Shown: positions 36,842-46,177, numbered from the stretch's first letter. The stretch is DNA of 64,000 bases from Salinispora arenicola (GCF_006716065.1 NZ_VFOL01000001.1:4712001-4776000), one strand, 5' to 3'. The notes: generated by a model not told the origin, from the sequence alone. Translations and numbers: made by a program.

Positions 36842-37915
36842 ATGAACTTCGCGAGCACGGCCGTGCAGGACGAACTCGCCGAGGCAGCACTGCACTACCT
36901 GACCGACCGGTACCCGCCCGCGCGGGTAGCCGAGTTTGCCGAGCACGGGGCGCACGACGTCGATGCCTGGCCCGAACTGGTCCGGCAGGGCTGGCTGGAC
37001 GGCGATCTCGGCCTGGTGGAACTGGCCCTGCTCGCGCAGGCCAACGGCACCGCCCTGCACCCCGTCGCCTGGTGGTCCACGATGGGCGCGGCGTTACCGG
37101 CGTACCGGGCAGCCGGTCTGGAACCACCCGGTACGGTGAGTTATGGCGACGGCTCGTCCTCGTGCCGGGCCCGCCACGATGGTGCGACCTGGCGACTGGA
37201 CGGTCACCTCCGGCAGGTGGTTGACGCCGGATACGCCGTCGAGCTAGTCGTCGCCGCGACCGACGGGTACGGACCCGCGCTGTTCACCGTGCGCACCGAT
37301 GACCCGGGCGTGACGCTGTCGGCGCACGACGGCCTGGATCCGCTGCGCCGCTCGGCCACGGTACAGCTGGCCGGGGCCACCGGCCGGCTGCTGCTCACCG
37401 GGCCGGCCGCCGACGCGGCCCGCGTCGCCGGGCAGCGCCGGGCGGTGGTGCTGGCCTGCGCGGAGGCGGTCGGCGTCGGGCAGCGAGCGCTGGCAATGGC
37501 GATCGAACACGCCCAGGCCCGGGTCCAATTCGACCGCCCGATCGGCTCGTTCCAGGCGGTCGCGCACCGGCTCGCCGACAGCTACGCCGATCTGGAACTG
37601 GCCCGTTCCCTGGTGTACAGGGCCGCCGTCGCGGTGGCCGACGCCGAGGCGGACGGCGCCAGCGGGCCGACCGAGTCCGTCGACGACGCTCTGGCCTGCG
37701 CCGAGGTGTCCTGCCCGGCCGCTGCTGTCGCGGCCTGCGAGTCCGCGGTGCAGGTGTTCGGTGGTATCGGGGTGACCTGGGAGTTCCCGCTGCACTGGTG
37801 GTACCGGCGGGCGCTGTGGCTGCAGTCGTTCCACCGGGCCCGGACAGACGCCCTCGCCACGGTCGCCGACGCACTCCTGGCGGATTCCGTCACACACCGC
37901 ACCACTGACCGCTGA
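36842..37915 (+). CDS. Acyl-CoA dehydrogenase, partner subunit
   Basis: A 357-residue product if started at the ATG at 36842 (GGGAG 9 nt upstream); TTG 36833 and ATG 36836 are in frame but too close to that site. It is less conserved than its neighbour. The N-terminal WPELVRQGWLDGDLGLVELALL and the C-terminal QVFGGIGVTWEFPLHWWYRRA identify the fold, while the middle beta domain is divergent and lacks the clear FAD loop. Pairs of unlike FadE genes usually form alpha2beta2 enzymes. It is followed by the LLM gene after 26 bp. Confidence 0.82.
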   Translation: MNFASTAVQDELAEAALHYLTDRYPPARVAEFAEHGAHDVDAWPELVRQGWLDGDLGLVELALLAQANGTALHPVAWWSTMGAALPAYRAAGLEPPGTVSYGDGSSSCRARHDGATWRLDGHLRQVVDAGYAVELVVAATDGYGPALFTVRTDDPGVTLSAHDGLDPLRRSATVQLAGATGRLLLTGPAADAARVAGQRRAVVLACAEAVGVGQRALAMAIEHAQARVQFDRPIGSFQAVAHRLADSYADLELARSLVYRAAVAVADAEADGASGPTESVDDALACAEVSCPAAAVAACESAVQVFGGIGVTWEFPLHWWYRRALWLQSFHRARTDALATVADALLADSVTHRTTDR

Positions 37916-37941
37916 CCGTGCCGGGAGGGGAGACGCCGAGG

Positions 37942-39039
37942 ATGCCGCTCGAATTGCACTGGTTCCTGCCGCTGCACGGAGACGGCCGGGAGGTCGCGAA
38001 ACCGTCCAGCGGATCGGGGACCCCGGGTGCGCGCCGCGACCCGGACCTCGACTATCTGACCCAGGTCGCGCTCGCCGTGGAGCGGTTCGGCTTCAGCGGG
38101 ATGCTCACCCCGTTCGGGCTGTTCTGCGAGGATCCGTGGGTCATGGCGTCAGCCCTGTCGACCCGTATCCACCAGGTGCGGTTCATGATCGCACTACGAC
38201 CGGGGTTCGTGTCGCCGGTGCTGGCCGCCCAACAGGCCGCGACGTTCCAGCGGGTCACCGGTGGACGGCTGCAACTCAACCTGGTCACCGGAGGCGATGT
38301 CGACGAGCAGCGGCGCTACGGCGACTGGCTTACCCACGACCAGCGCTACGAGCGCGCCACGGAGTTCCTCGACGTGTTCAACCGGGCCTGGACGGGCGAA
38401 CGCTTCGACTACCACGGCACCCACTACCAGGTCCAGGGTGGATTGGTGACGCGGCCCCATCCGGTCCGTCCGCTGACCTTCGTCGGGGGGTCTTCGGAGC
38501 AGGCACAACGCCTGGCCGCGCGGCACGGCGACGTCTTCATCGCCTGGGGCGAGCCCCCGGCCGGGGTGGCTGAGCTGGTCGCCGACGCCCGCCGGTTCGC
38601 CGACGAGCAGAAACGTCGGATCGGGTACGGCAGCCGTTTCCACGTCATCAGCCGGGACACCTCGGCGGAGGCGTGGCGGGTGGCGGGGCAACTGGTCGAC
38701 GGGATGGATCCGGGGCGCATTGAGCAGGCGCAGCGACGGTTCCGCAGCACCGAGTCGGTGGGCCAGCGTCGGATGGCGGCGCTGCACGGCGGCAGTACGG
38801 CGGCGCTGGAGGTCTACCCCAATGTGTGGGCGGGGTACGGCCTGGTCCGGCCCGGTGTGGGTACCGCGTTGGTGGGCAGCCACGAGGAGGTCGCCGAGCG
38901 AATTGAGGAATATCACTCGCTCGGTCTGGACCACCTTATCCTGTCGGCGCACCCGCACCTGGAGGAGGCGTATGCCTTCGGCGAGGGGGTCCTGCCGCTG
39001 CTGCGCAAGCACGGCATCGTGGCCGAGCCGGGACGGTAG
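37942..39039 (+). CDS. LLM-class flavin-dependent monooxygenase (SsuD-like)
   Basis: A 365-residue protein in the luciferase-like group, closest by eye to alkanesulfonate monooxygenase SsuD: ELHWFLPLHGDGRE at the start, FRPGFVSPVLAAQQAATF-like region, LNLVTGG, YHGTHYQVQGG, FVGGSSEQAQRLAARHGDVF and LGLDHLILSAHPHLEEAY. I prefer the ATG at 37942 (GGGGAG upstream) over GTG 37918. These enzymes use FMNH2 from a separate reductase. Here it could oxidise a chain carbon or a sulfur, and no flavin reductase gene is in the window. Confidence 0.87.
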   Translation: MPLELHWFLPLHGDGREVAKPSSGSGTPGARRDPDLDYLTQVALAVERFGFSGMLTPFGLFCEDPWVMASALSTRIHQVRFMIALRPGFVSPVLAAQQAATFQRVTGGRLQLNLVTGGDVDEQRRYGDWLTHDQRYERATEFLDVFNRAWTGERFDYHGTHYQVQGGLVTRPHPVRPLTFVGGSSEQAQRLAARHGDVFIAWGEPPAGVAELVADARRFADEQKRRIGYGSRFHVISRDTSAEAWRVAGQLVDGMDPGRIEQAQRRFRSTESVGQRRMAALHGGSTAALEVYPNVWAGYGLVRPGVGTALVGSHEEVAERIEEYHSLGLDHLILSAHPHLEEAYAFGEGVLPLLRKHGIVAEPGR

Positions 39040-39070
39040 GCGCGACACCGGACGGGACGGTCACCGCGGT

Positions 39071-39093
39071 GCTGACCTACGGCCGCGGTCAGC
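39071..39093. terminator. Weak hairpin between convergent LLM and MaoC genes
   Basis: A 7-bp perfect stem (39071-39077 with 39087-39093) and 9-nt loop in the 61-bp gap between convergent genes. It is shorter than the other terminators in the window, so the call is tentative. Confidence 0.35.
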
Positions 39094-39100
39094 CCTGGCG

Positions 39101-39598
39101 TCAGTGGTAGAAGCGGGTGACTGTGTCCGCGACGCAGGCAGGCTTGGTTGTGCCGTCGATCTCGACCGTGACACGACTGACCACATGCACCCCGCCGTGA
39201 CAGTCGGTGACACTGATCAGCTCGACGGCGGCCCGTAGCCGCGAGCCGGCGCGTACCGGCGCGGGGAACCGGACCCGCTCCAGCCCATAGTTGACCACCG
39301 CCCGTACGCCCGCGACGCGGTAGACCTCGTACACCAGCTTCGGGACCAGCGAGAGCACCAGCAGACCGTGGGCGACCGTGGTGCCGTACGGGCCCACGCT
39401 GGCGCGCGCCGGATCGACGTGGATCCACTGCCGGTCACCGGTGGCGTCGGCGAAGGCGTCAATGAGGCGCTGGTCGACACGGTGCCAGCTGCTGTGTCCG
39501 AGGTGCTGCCCCACCCGGTCGACGAGTTCGACCACCGAGTTCACCCATAGCGGGTTGGTACACCGCTCGACGGTGTGGTCCGGGTGCGCGTCGGTCAT
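39101..39598 (-). CDS. MaoC-type enoyl-CoA hydratase
   Basis: A 165-residue single-hotdog hydratase starting at the ATG at 39598 behind GGAGGTGAC. The hydratase-2 motif is clear: FADATGDRQWIHVDPARA followed by GPYGTTVAHGLLVLSL, with Asp and His at the catalytic places. It would hydrate trans-2-enoyl-CoA made by the acyl-CoA dehydrogenases to the (R)-3-hydroxyacyl-CoA. It is alone on the minus strand, convergent with the LLM gene and divergent from the UvrA-like gene. Confidence 0.88.
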   Translation of the reverse strand: MTDAHPDHTVERCTNPLWVNSVVELVDRVGQHLGHSSWHRVDQRLIDAFADATGDRQWIHVDPARASVGPYGTTVAHGLLVLSLVPKLVYEVYRVAGVRAVVNYGLERVRFPAPVRAGSRLRAAVELISVTDCHGGVHVVSRVTVEIDGTTKPACVADTVTRFYH

Positions 39599-39833
39599 GA
39601 CCGTCACCTCCGTGCCTCTGGCGGGTCGACCTGCACGACGGTACCGGCGCGACAGTCCGCGCGTCGCCTTCCGGGGTGCGGGGGCACCCGCCGCCGACTG
39701 ACCGCCGGCGTTTCCGGTAGCGGACCACACGACCGCCCGCTCCGTCAGGCTCGCGGGTCAGACGCTGTCCCCCAGTCGCTCGGGACGCTACCGGCGGCGC
39801 ACCGTCGGATGTGGTCGATGCGCGGGTTTCAAC

Positions 39834-39862
39834 TTGGTCACCACACCAGGCATTCATATGCT
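39834..39862 (+). promoter_or_regulatory. Promoter candidate for UvrA-like gene
   Basis: TTGGTC and TATGCT are separated by 17 bp within the 399-bp gap before the UvrA-like gene, whose ATG is about 135 bp downstream. The rest of that gap holds no convincing coding frame or repeat. Confidence 0.4.
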
Positions 39863-39997
39863 TGGGCAACCACGCTGTTCTTTCTGCACTAACCAGGTCA
39901 AATGAAGGGCTACGATGAGATACCTGCAGCCTGCACCCCTCACTCCCGCGCGGTTCACACGACCATCGGGCACGCTCGCCGGCCCGGGGGTGTGGTC

Positions 39998-42307
39998 ATG
40001 AGCAGGACAAGTCAGCATCCCGCCGACACGCATGACCTCATCCAGGTACGCGGCGCTCGGGTCAACAACCTCGACGACGTCTCGGTCGACATTCCCAAGC
40101 GGCGACTGACGGTCTTCACCGGGGTGTCCGGATCGGGCAAGTCGTCGCTGGTCTTCGGAACCATCGCAGCCGAGTCACAGCGGCTGATCAATGAGACCTA
40201 CACGGCGTTCCTCCAGCAGTTCATGCCGCAGCGCAGCCGTCCGGACGTAGACGCGCTGACTAACCTGAGCGCGGCGATCATCGTCGACCAGGAACGAATG
40301 GGCGCGAACTCACGCTCCACGGTGGGCACGGCGACCGATGCCCACGCCATGCTCCGGATCGTTTTCGGCCGACTGGGCACGCCACACATCGGTACGTCCT
40401 CTGCCTTCAGCTTCAACACCACCGAAGGAATGTGTCCCCGGTGTGAGGGGCTCGGCGAGGTATCCGACATCGACCTCTCGCAGCTCGTCAACGAGGAACT
40501 CTCGCTCAACGACGGTGCGATCATCGTGCCCAACTTCAACGTCGGTTCATGGTATTGGCAGCAGATGGCCAAGTCCGGCTTCTACGACCCGGACGTAAAG
40601 CTGAAAAAGTTCACCAAGGCACAGTGGGACGACTTCCTCCACAAGCCAGCCACGAAGATCAAGAGTGGTGACCACAAGATCACCTATGAGGGCCTCGTCG
40701 TCAAGGTGCAGCGGCTCTACCTGTCCAAGGACCGCGATTCGGTGCAGCCGCACATCCGTGCCTTCGTCGACCGCGCCGTCACGTTCACCACCTGCGCCGA
40801 CTGCGGTGGTACCCGACTCAACGAGGCCGCCCGCTCCTCGAAGATCGACAAGAGGAACATCGCCGACTGTTCGTCCATGCAGATCAACGATCTGGCCGAG
40901 TTCGTCCGAGGGATCACCGATGCCTCGGTCGCCCCGCTCGTGGCCAATCTGCGGGACACGCTGGACTCTATGGTCGAGATCGGACTGGGCTACCTCAGCC
41001 TGGACCGGGCGACCAACACGCTCTCTGGCGGGGAGTCGCAGCGGGTGAAGATGATCCGCCACCTCGGCTCCAGCCTGACCGACATCACCTACGTCTTCGA
41101 CGAGCCCACCGTCGGGCTACACCCGCACGACATCCAGCGAATGAACGACCTGCTCCGACGGCTGCGCGACAAGGGCAACACGGTGCTGGTCGTGGAACAC
41201 AAGCCCGAGGTCGTCGAGATCGCCGACCACGTGGTCGACCTGGGGCCGGGCGCCGGCTCGGGCGGCGGCACGATCTGCTACACCGGAGAAGTCGACGGGC
41301 TGCGCACCAGCGGCACGCTCACCGGCCGCTACCTCGACCATGCGGTCGAGCTGCGGGAGAAGACGCGTGAGGCCACCGGAGTGCTGTCCATCCGGAAGGC
41401 AACCCTGCACAACCTCAAGAAGGTCGACGTCGACATCCCGCTCGGCGTGCTCACCGTCGTCACCGGGGTCGCGGGCTCCGGCAAGAGTTCCCTCATCCGT
41501 GGGTCCCTCGCCGGCCGCCCCGGCGTGGTGCTGGTCGACCAGTCCCCCATCCGCGGCTCGCGGCGCAGCAACCCTGCCACCTACTCCGGTCTGCTCGACC
41601 CCGTACGCGCCGCGTTCGCCAAGGCCAACGGCGTCAAGTCGGCCCTATTCAGCGCCAACTCCGAAGGCGCCTGCCCGAACTGCAAGGGCATTGGCATCGT
41701 CTACACCGATCTGGCCATGGTGGGCTCGGTCGGCACGGTCTGCGAGGAGTGCGACGGCAAGCGGTTCACCCCGAAGGTGCTCACCTACAAGCTCAACGGC
41801 AAGGACATCAGCCAGGTCCTCGACATGTCGGTGACGGAAGCGCTGGACTACTTCGACACCAAGCCGACGCGCGCGATCGTCGAGCGGCTGGCCGACGTCG
41901 GCCTGGGGTACCTGCGCCTGGGTCAGCCGCTCAACACCCTCTCCGGCGGCGAGCGCCAGCGGTTGAAACTAGCCATCAACATGGCCGAGAGGACGTCGAC
42001 CTACGTACTCGACGAGCCGACCAGCGGCCTGCACCTGGCCGACGTCGACCAACTCCTCGCGCTGCTCGACCGGCTCGTCGACGGCGGCAACACCGTGATC
42101 GTCATCGAGCACCACCAGGCAGTCATGGCCCACGCCGACTGGATCGTGGACATGGGCCCCGGGGCCGGGCACGACGGCGGCGAGGTGGTGTTCACCGGCA
42201 CCCCGAACGATCTGGTGACCACCAGCGACTCGTTGACCGCCCAGCACCTGCGCGACTACGTCGGCTGGTCGAAAATGCCGGCCCGGGCCGGCAAGACCGG
42301 GCGCTGA
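39998..42307 (+). CDS. UvrA-like ABC protein (DrrC-type drug resistance)
   Basis: I start at the ATG at 39998 (GGGGG 7 nt upstream); an in-frame ATG at 39902 adds an atypical leader. The 769-residue length matches DrrC-like UvrA homologues rather than the roughly 950-residue repair UvrA, and the missing length agrees with loss of the UvrB-binding region. Two ATPase modules are intact: GVSGSGKSS (about residue 43) and GVAGSGKSS (about 489), each with an LSGGE signature. Zn-finger Cys pairs are kept (CPRCEGLG, CADCGG, CPNCKGIG, CEECDG). DrrC-type proteins protect against DNA-binding antibiotics, so the product of this locus may bind or damage DNA. Confidence 0.9.
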   Translation: MSRTSQHPADTHDLIQVRGARVNNLDDVSVDIPKRRLTVFTGVSGSGKSSLVFGTIAAESQRLINETYTAFLQQFMPQRSRPDVDALTNLSAAIIVDQERMGANSRSTVGTATDAHAMLRIVFGRLGTPHIGTSSAFSFNTTEGMCPRCEGLGEVSDIDLSQLVNEELSLNDGAIIVPNFNVGSWYWQQMAKSGFYDPDVKLKKFTKAQWDDFLHKPATKIKSGDHKITYEGLVVKVQRLYLSKDRDSVQPHIRAFVDRAVTFTTCADCGGTRLNEAARSSKIDKRNIADCSSMQINDLAEFVRGITDASVAPLVANLRDTLDSMVEIGLGYLSLDRATNTLSGGESQRVKMIRHLGSSLTDITYVFDEPTVGLHPHDIQRMNDLLRRLRDKGNTVLVVEHKPEVVEIADHVVDLGPGAGSGGGTICYTGEVDGLRTSGTLTGRYLDHAVELREKTREATGVLSIRKATLHNLKKVDVDIPLGVLTVVTGVAGSGKSSLIRGSLAGRPGVVLVDQSPIRGSRRSNPATYSGLLDPVRAAFAKANGVKSALFSANSEGACPNCKGIGIVYTDLAMVGSVGTVCEECDGKRFTPKVLTYKLNGKDISQVLDMSVTEALDYFDTKPTRAIVERLADVGLGYLRLGQPLNTLSGGERQRLKLAINMAERTSTYVLDEPTSGLHLADVDQLLALLDRLVDGGNTVIVIEHHQAVMAHADWIVDMGPGAGHDGGEVVFTGTPNDLVTTSDSLTAQHLRDYVGWSKMPARAGKTGR

Positions 42308-42315
42308 TCTCCCCC

Positions 42316-42349
42316 GGGGTGGGACGCTCCGCTACCAGCGTCCCACCCC
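42316..42349. terminator. Perfect 13-bp bidirectional hairpin
   Basis: Positions 42316-42328 pair perfectly with 42337-42349 around an 8-nt loop. It fills the 52-bp gap between the convergent UvrA-like and aryl-AMP ligase genes. Confidence 0.8.
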
Positions 42350-42359
42350 AACCGCCGGC

Positions 42360-44087
42360 TCAGGGGGCGGGCGTCGACCGGTCGACCTCCGCAGCGAGCC
42401 GGGCGGCGACCTCGGACCGCAGGGCCTTCTTGTCGATTTTCCCGATGTTGGTCCTCGGCAGTGCACCGACCAGTTCCAGCCGCTCCGGCCATTTGAACCG
42501 GGCAACCCCCGCGCTTTCCATGACGGACCTTACGTCGGCCAGCGTGACTCGGGCACCGTCACGGGGCACGACGTACAGGCAGACGAGCTCGCCGAGGTCT
42601 GGATCCGGCATGGCCACCGCGGCGGCGAATCCGACCCCGTCCACTTGGTACGCCAGGTTCTCGACCTCCTCGGCGGAGACCTTTTCGCCACCCCGGTTAA
42701 TCATGTCCTTGTCGCGGCCTTCGACGACCACGTTGCCGTCGTCGCGGATCCGAACGATGTCACCGGTCCACAACCACCCGTCGCCGACGAAGGCGCAGGC
42801 ATTGTGCTCCGCCGCCCGGTAGTAGCCGCGCGGGGTGCACGGCCCCCTGGTCAGCAGCACTCCCGGCTCGCCCGGCGGTACGCGACGTCCGTCCTCGTCC
42901 ACCAGAATGATCTCGTCGTCGGCGCAGATCGGCCTACCCTGGGACCGAGTGGTGACGTCGTCCGGGTCACCGATTCGGGTGAGGCAGACCAGTCCTTCCG
43001 CCATCCCATACCCCTGTTGGAGATTGCGGGTCAGGGTCGGCACCATCCGCTCGGCTACCTGGTCGGGGAGCCGGGCGCCACCGACGAGCAGCAACCGTAC
43101 CGACCGCAGGTCGTGGCGGGGATCGGCCTCCTGGTGGTTGAGCCAGCTCTGCGCGATCGCCGGCACCACCGCCGTGGCGGTGACCCGCTCCCGCTCGACG
43201 AGCCCGAGCGCGGTCACCGGTGCGGGCGACGACGCGACGATCACCCGGCCGCCGCTGCGCAGCGTGGCCAGCAGCATGCCCAGTGACATGCTGTGGGCCA
43301 TCGGCAGCACGGCGAGGTAGACGGTGTCCCGGCCGAACTGGCTGATCTCCGCGGTCCGCCGTGCATGGCAGCCGTAGTCATCGTGGGTCCGCGCAATCAG
43401 TTTCGGCAGGCCGGTGGTGCCGCCACTGAGCACCATAAGCGCGACGGCGCGACTGTCCGGGGCGGCGGCGTCCAGAAGCGTGCGCGCGGCCGGCACGTCG
43501 TCCGCCGGCCTGCACAAAGCGCGCAGGTCGACGTCGACGGCGGCGGCACGGTCGGCGGTGGCACCGACCGCACCGATGTCCGGTTCGCCGGCGGACACGA
43601 GTACCCGTTGCACCGTGGGAACAGCCCGCGCTATGTCGTGGGCCATCCCCCGGTGGTCGAAGCCCCTGAACCGGGCGGGTACGGCGATCGCCCGGACCTC
43701 GGCATGCTCGGCGAGATAGGACATCTCGTGGTGTCGGTGTGGGGTCAGCGCCAGCACCGGGATCACCCCCAGACGCAGGCAGGCCAGGGTCAGGACGATG
43801 AACTCCCACCCGTTCGGCAGTTGCACGAGCACCCGGTCGTCGGGGCGTAGCCCGAGCCCGCGCAGTCGCAGCGCGGCCCCGTCTACCCGGGCGGCCAGCT
43901 CGTGGTAGCTGAACCGGACCGCGCCGTCGACCAACGCGACGGCCTCTGGGGTGGCCGCCGCAGCGGCCACGACGGGCGCGGTGAGCGTCTGGCCGTCCCA
44001 GTATCCCGCCGCGACGTATCGCCGCACCATCTCCGGCGGCCACCCGACGGTACCTGCCGCGCTCGGCCGGATGTGACTCGTGGTCAT
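42360..44087 (-). CDS. Aryl-acid AMP ligase (EntE/YbtE/MbtA family)
   Basis: A 575-residue stand-alone adenylation enzyme. N-terminal WPPEMVRRYVAAGYWDG is the hallmark of 2,3-dihydroxybenzoate/salicylate-AMP ligases, as are VQLPNGWEFIVLTLACLRLG, ALTPHRHHEMSYL and the A5-like QGYGMAEGLVCLTR. The P-loop reads LSGGTTGLPK and the C-terminal Lys motif is TNIGKIDKKAL. It would activate an aromatic acid and pass it to an aryl carrier protein. The only ArCP-like domain in the window is the N-terminus of 16298-18310, so it may serve the metallophore, although it lies 24 kb away beside tailoring genes. No salicylate synthase is visible. Confidence 0.9.
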   Translation of the reverse strand: MTTSHIRPSAAGTVGWPPEMVRRYVAAGYWDGQTLTAPVVAAAAATPEAVALVDGAVRFSYHELAARVDGAALRLRGLGLRPDDRVLVQLPNGWEFIVLTLACLRLGVIPVLALTPHRHHEMSYLAEHAEVRAIAVPARFRGFDHRGMAHDIARAVPTVQRVLVSAGEPDIGAVGATADRAAAVDVDLRALCRPADDVPAARTLLDAAAPDSRAVALMVLSGGTTGLPKLIARTHDDYGCHARRTAEISQFGRDTVYLAVLPMAHSMSLGMLLATLRSGGRVIVASSPAPVTALGLVERERVTATAVVPAIAQSWLNHQEADPRHDLRSVRLLLVGGARLPDQVAERMVPTLTRNLQQGYGMAEGLVCLTRIGDPDDVTTRSQGRPICADDEIILVDEDGRRVPPGEPGVLLTRGPCTPRGYYRAAEHNACAFVGDGWLWTGDIVRIRDDGNVVVEGRDKDMINRGGEKVSAEEVENLAYQVDGVGFAAAVAMPDPDLGELVCLYVVPRDGARVTLADVRSVMESAGVARFKWPERLELVGALPRTNIGKIDKKALRSEVAARLAAEVDRSTPAP

Positions 44088-44181
44088 CGCCGTTTCTCCT
44101 GGTCGCCGCAGTGCCGGAACCGCCGGTGCCGAACAGCTGGGCCGTCGCCACCGGCGGTGGGGTCGGCGCGAGCGGGTGGGG

Positions 44182-44616
44182 TCAGGACGGCGGGTTGCGC
44201 GGGCAGTTGTGGTAGACGGCCAGCCGCCACCGCCCGTCGCGCTTCACGAGGATCCAGGAGGCCCGGATGGCCGCCTTGTCGGTCAACTGCTCCTCACCGG
44301 CCTGGATGACGCCACCCTGAGTGATCAGCGCAACCGCGCCGGGTCCCAGCGGCTTGATGTCGATGGGCTCGCCGATGACCCGGCTACCCTGGTAGGGGCC
44401 CTGGAACGACTTCGCCATGAACGACCGGATCTCCTCCCGCCCCTTCTTGTAGCGGCCGGGCAGGATCAGGGTGCCGTCCTCGACGAACAGGTCTGCGAAC
44501 GCGTCCGCGTCGTGCGCCGCCCAAGTCTTGATCATCTGGGCCGGTACGGCCGCGATCTCGGCCTGCTCCTCGGGGGTGGGTCCCGCGAAGGTTGACGCCG
44601 GAGTGCTGGTGGTCAT
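44182..44616 (-). CDS. SnoaL-like / DUF4440 family protein
   Basis: A 144-residue protein with start at the ATG at 44616; a longer frame to 44910 runs into the next gene. It has the cone-like NTF2 fold pattern: helical MIKTWAAHDADAFADLFVEDGTLILPG, then beta strands ending in WILVKRDGRWRLAVYHNC. Relatives include cyclases, isomerases and stress proteins of unknown substrate. It lies between the aryl-AMP ligase and flavin monooxygenase genes on the same strand, so a shared pathway is likely. Confidence 0.75.
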   Translation of the reverse strand: MTTSTPASTFAGPTPEEQAEIAAVPAQMIKTWAAHDADAFADLFVEDGTLILPGRYKKGREEIRSFMAKSFQGPYQGSRVIGEPIDIKPLGPGAVALITQGGVIQAGEEQLTDKAAIRASWILVKRDGRWRLAVYHNCPRNPPS

Positions 44617-44645
44617 GTTTCGCCTCACTCTCGTCTGGCCTTTGG

Positions 44646-45830
44646 TCAGATGTACAGGGTGTTGGGCTCGAGGCCGCAGAGCACGCGGCCGTAGAGTTCC
44701 GCGTTGGTCGAGGGGTGCATCAACGCGTGCAGGCTCGCCGCGTGCGCGTCGCGCACGATGCGCTGGATCGGCACGCCGTCGTAGATGGACGTGCCACCGC
44801 TGGCCCCAGCCAGGGTGTCCACCGCCTCCTTCGCGCGTGCACCGACGGCACCCATCGCGCCCCGGGCCCGAGCCCGTTCCTCCATGGTCCATTCCGAGCC
44901 CTCGGCGCACTTCTGGTCAACCAGGCCGGCCAGCCGGTGCGCGTGGAACTCGGCCTCGTCGATGCGTACCGCCGCGTCGGCCACCTGGAGGTGGGTCAAC
45001 GGGGCATCGGCCTGGTGCTCGTAGTTGGTGTAGGTGATTTTGCGCTCCGGCAGCCGGGCCAGGAACGTCTCCCGAGCGGCCCGGGCAAGCCCGACGAGCG
45101 TGCCGACCGAGGAGGCCGACGCGACCGGAAGCAGAGGAGACCGGTACAGGGCGCTGCCCGCGTTGGCCACCGAGGCGGACTGACCCTGCAGGACCGCCGG
45201 CAGCGGCAGCACCCGGGCCTGCGGCACGAACACGTCCTGCGCGACCGTACTGACGCTGCCCGTGCCCCTAAGCCCGGAGGTCTGCCAGTCGTCAACGATC
45301 TGCAGCTCGGACATGGGCACCAGAGCCAGCACCGGTAGCGGCTGGCTGTCGGGCGTGACCAGAACCGCCACGATCTCCTGCCAGTGGGCGTGATGGGCAC
45401 CGCTCATGAAGCCCCACTTCCCGTTAACGACAATGCCGCCCTCGGCCGGCGCGGCCATGGCACTCGGGCTGAGGGTGCCGCAGATCCGCACGTCGGGCGT
45501 GGCAAAGACCTCGTCCTGCACCTCGTCGGGGAACAGGCCGGCCATCCAGGTGGGGATCCAGTAGACCGAGGCCACCCACGACGGCGACGCGTCGGCCTGA
45601 CCGAGGACCGCTCCGACCTCGACCAGGGTACGGGTGTCCGCCTCGTAGCCGCCGTAGCGCTTCGGCACCCGCAGCCGGAACACCCCGGCGTCGGCGAGAG
45701 CCTCGATCGTCTCGTCGTGCAGGCGCCGGTTTTCCTCCGTCCAACTGGCGTTCTTCTTGAGCGTCGGGGCGATCTGGGAGGCCCGTTCCACGAGCTGCTC
45801 CGGTGACCGCACGTCGGTTTCCAGCACCAT
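44646..45830 (-). CDS. Class D flavin monooxygenase (HsaA/HpaB/KijD3-like, acyl-CoA dehydrogenase fold)
   Basis: A 394-residue protein started at the ATG at 45830 (AGGAGG just upstream). The fold is acyl-CoA dehydrogenase-like (RVPKRYGGYEAD near residue 55), but the middle reads SPSWVASVYWIPTWMAGLFPDEVQDEVF and VNGKWGFMSGAHHAHW. That is the pattern of FMNH2/FADH2-dependent hydroxylases such as HsaA rather than of true dehydrogenases. It would hydroxylate an aromatic ring or oxidise an amino group, using reduced flavin from an unlinked reductase. The neighbouring aryl-acid ligase makes an aromatic substrate attractive. Confidence 0.82.
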   Translation of the reverse strand: MVLETDVRSPEQLVERASQIAPTLKKNASWTEENRRLHDETIEALADAGVFRLRVPKRYGGYEADTRTLVEVGAVLGQADASPSWVASVYWIPTWMAGLFPDEVQDEVFATPDVRICGTLSPSAMAAPAEGGIVVNGKWGFMSGAHHAHWQEIVAVLVTPDSQPLPVLALVPMSELQIVDDWQTSGLRGTGSVSTVAQDVFVPQARVLPLPAVLQGQSASVANAGSALYRSPLLPVASASSVGTLVGLARAARETFLARLPERKITYTNYEHQADAPLTHLQVADAAVRIDEAEFHAHRLAGLVDQKCAEGSEWTMEERARARGAMGAVGARAKEAVDTLAGASGGTSIYDGVPIQRIVRDAHAASLHALMHPSTNAELYGRVLCGLEPNTLYI

Positions 45831-45909
45831 TCCTCCTACGGGATAGTCAAGGTCGGGCGAACCACCGGCGGGGCACACGGCGCTGGCCGTCCGCACGTCA
45901 CGACCGTCT

Positions 45910-45922
45910 CATTAGACTAATG
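45910..45922. promoter_or_regulatory. Perfect 6-1-6 palindrome, operator candidate
   Basis: CATTAGACTAATG is a perfect inverted repeat in the 347-bp divergent region between the flavin monooxygenase (start 45830) and the P450 (start 46178). It is AT-rich against a very GC-rich background. The HxlR-type regulator gene 1.6 kb away is a candidate binder. The rest of the gap holds no convincing gene. Confidence 0.5.
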
Positions 45923-46177
45923 ACCACTGCATCTTTCGATGTGCGGCCGAATCGGCGATGCTCAGCGTCGTCCGTCGGGTCCAGGCACCGGACAGCACAC
46001 CGAGAGATGCCCAGGTGGCGCGTGCCGCTCAATGATGGCGTGGACACCAACCGGCGTGCGAGCGGACTATCGAGCGCTCGGCGGGCGCCTGCTCGGTGGT
46101 GCAGCGGACGACCGCAACGGCGGGACGGCCTGAATCGCCACCGACCGGCACTCGATCCGACCTGGAGGCCAATGCCC

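Noticed and set aside
35689..37915. The two acyl-CoA dehydrogenases as primary sterol catabolism genes
   Set aside because: The subunits resemble FadE pairs of sterol degradation, but no ring-cleavage or other sterol genes are nearby and they flank a PKS operon.
39459..39892. Open frames on both strands around the MaoC start and the gap before the UvrA-like gene
   Set aside because: Low-complexity Arg-rich products without motifs or ribosome sites, partly antisense to MaoC.
45803..46177. N-terminal extension of the P450
   Set aside because: The added residues are Arg-rich and unlike P450 N-termini, and they cover the palindrome. ATG 46178 has a good ribosome site.
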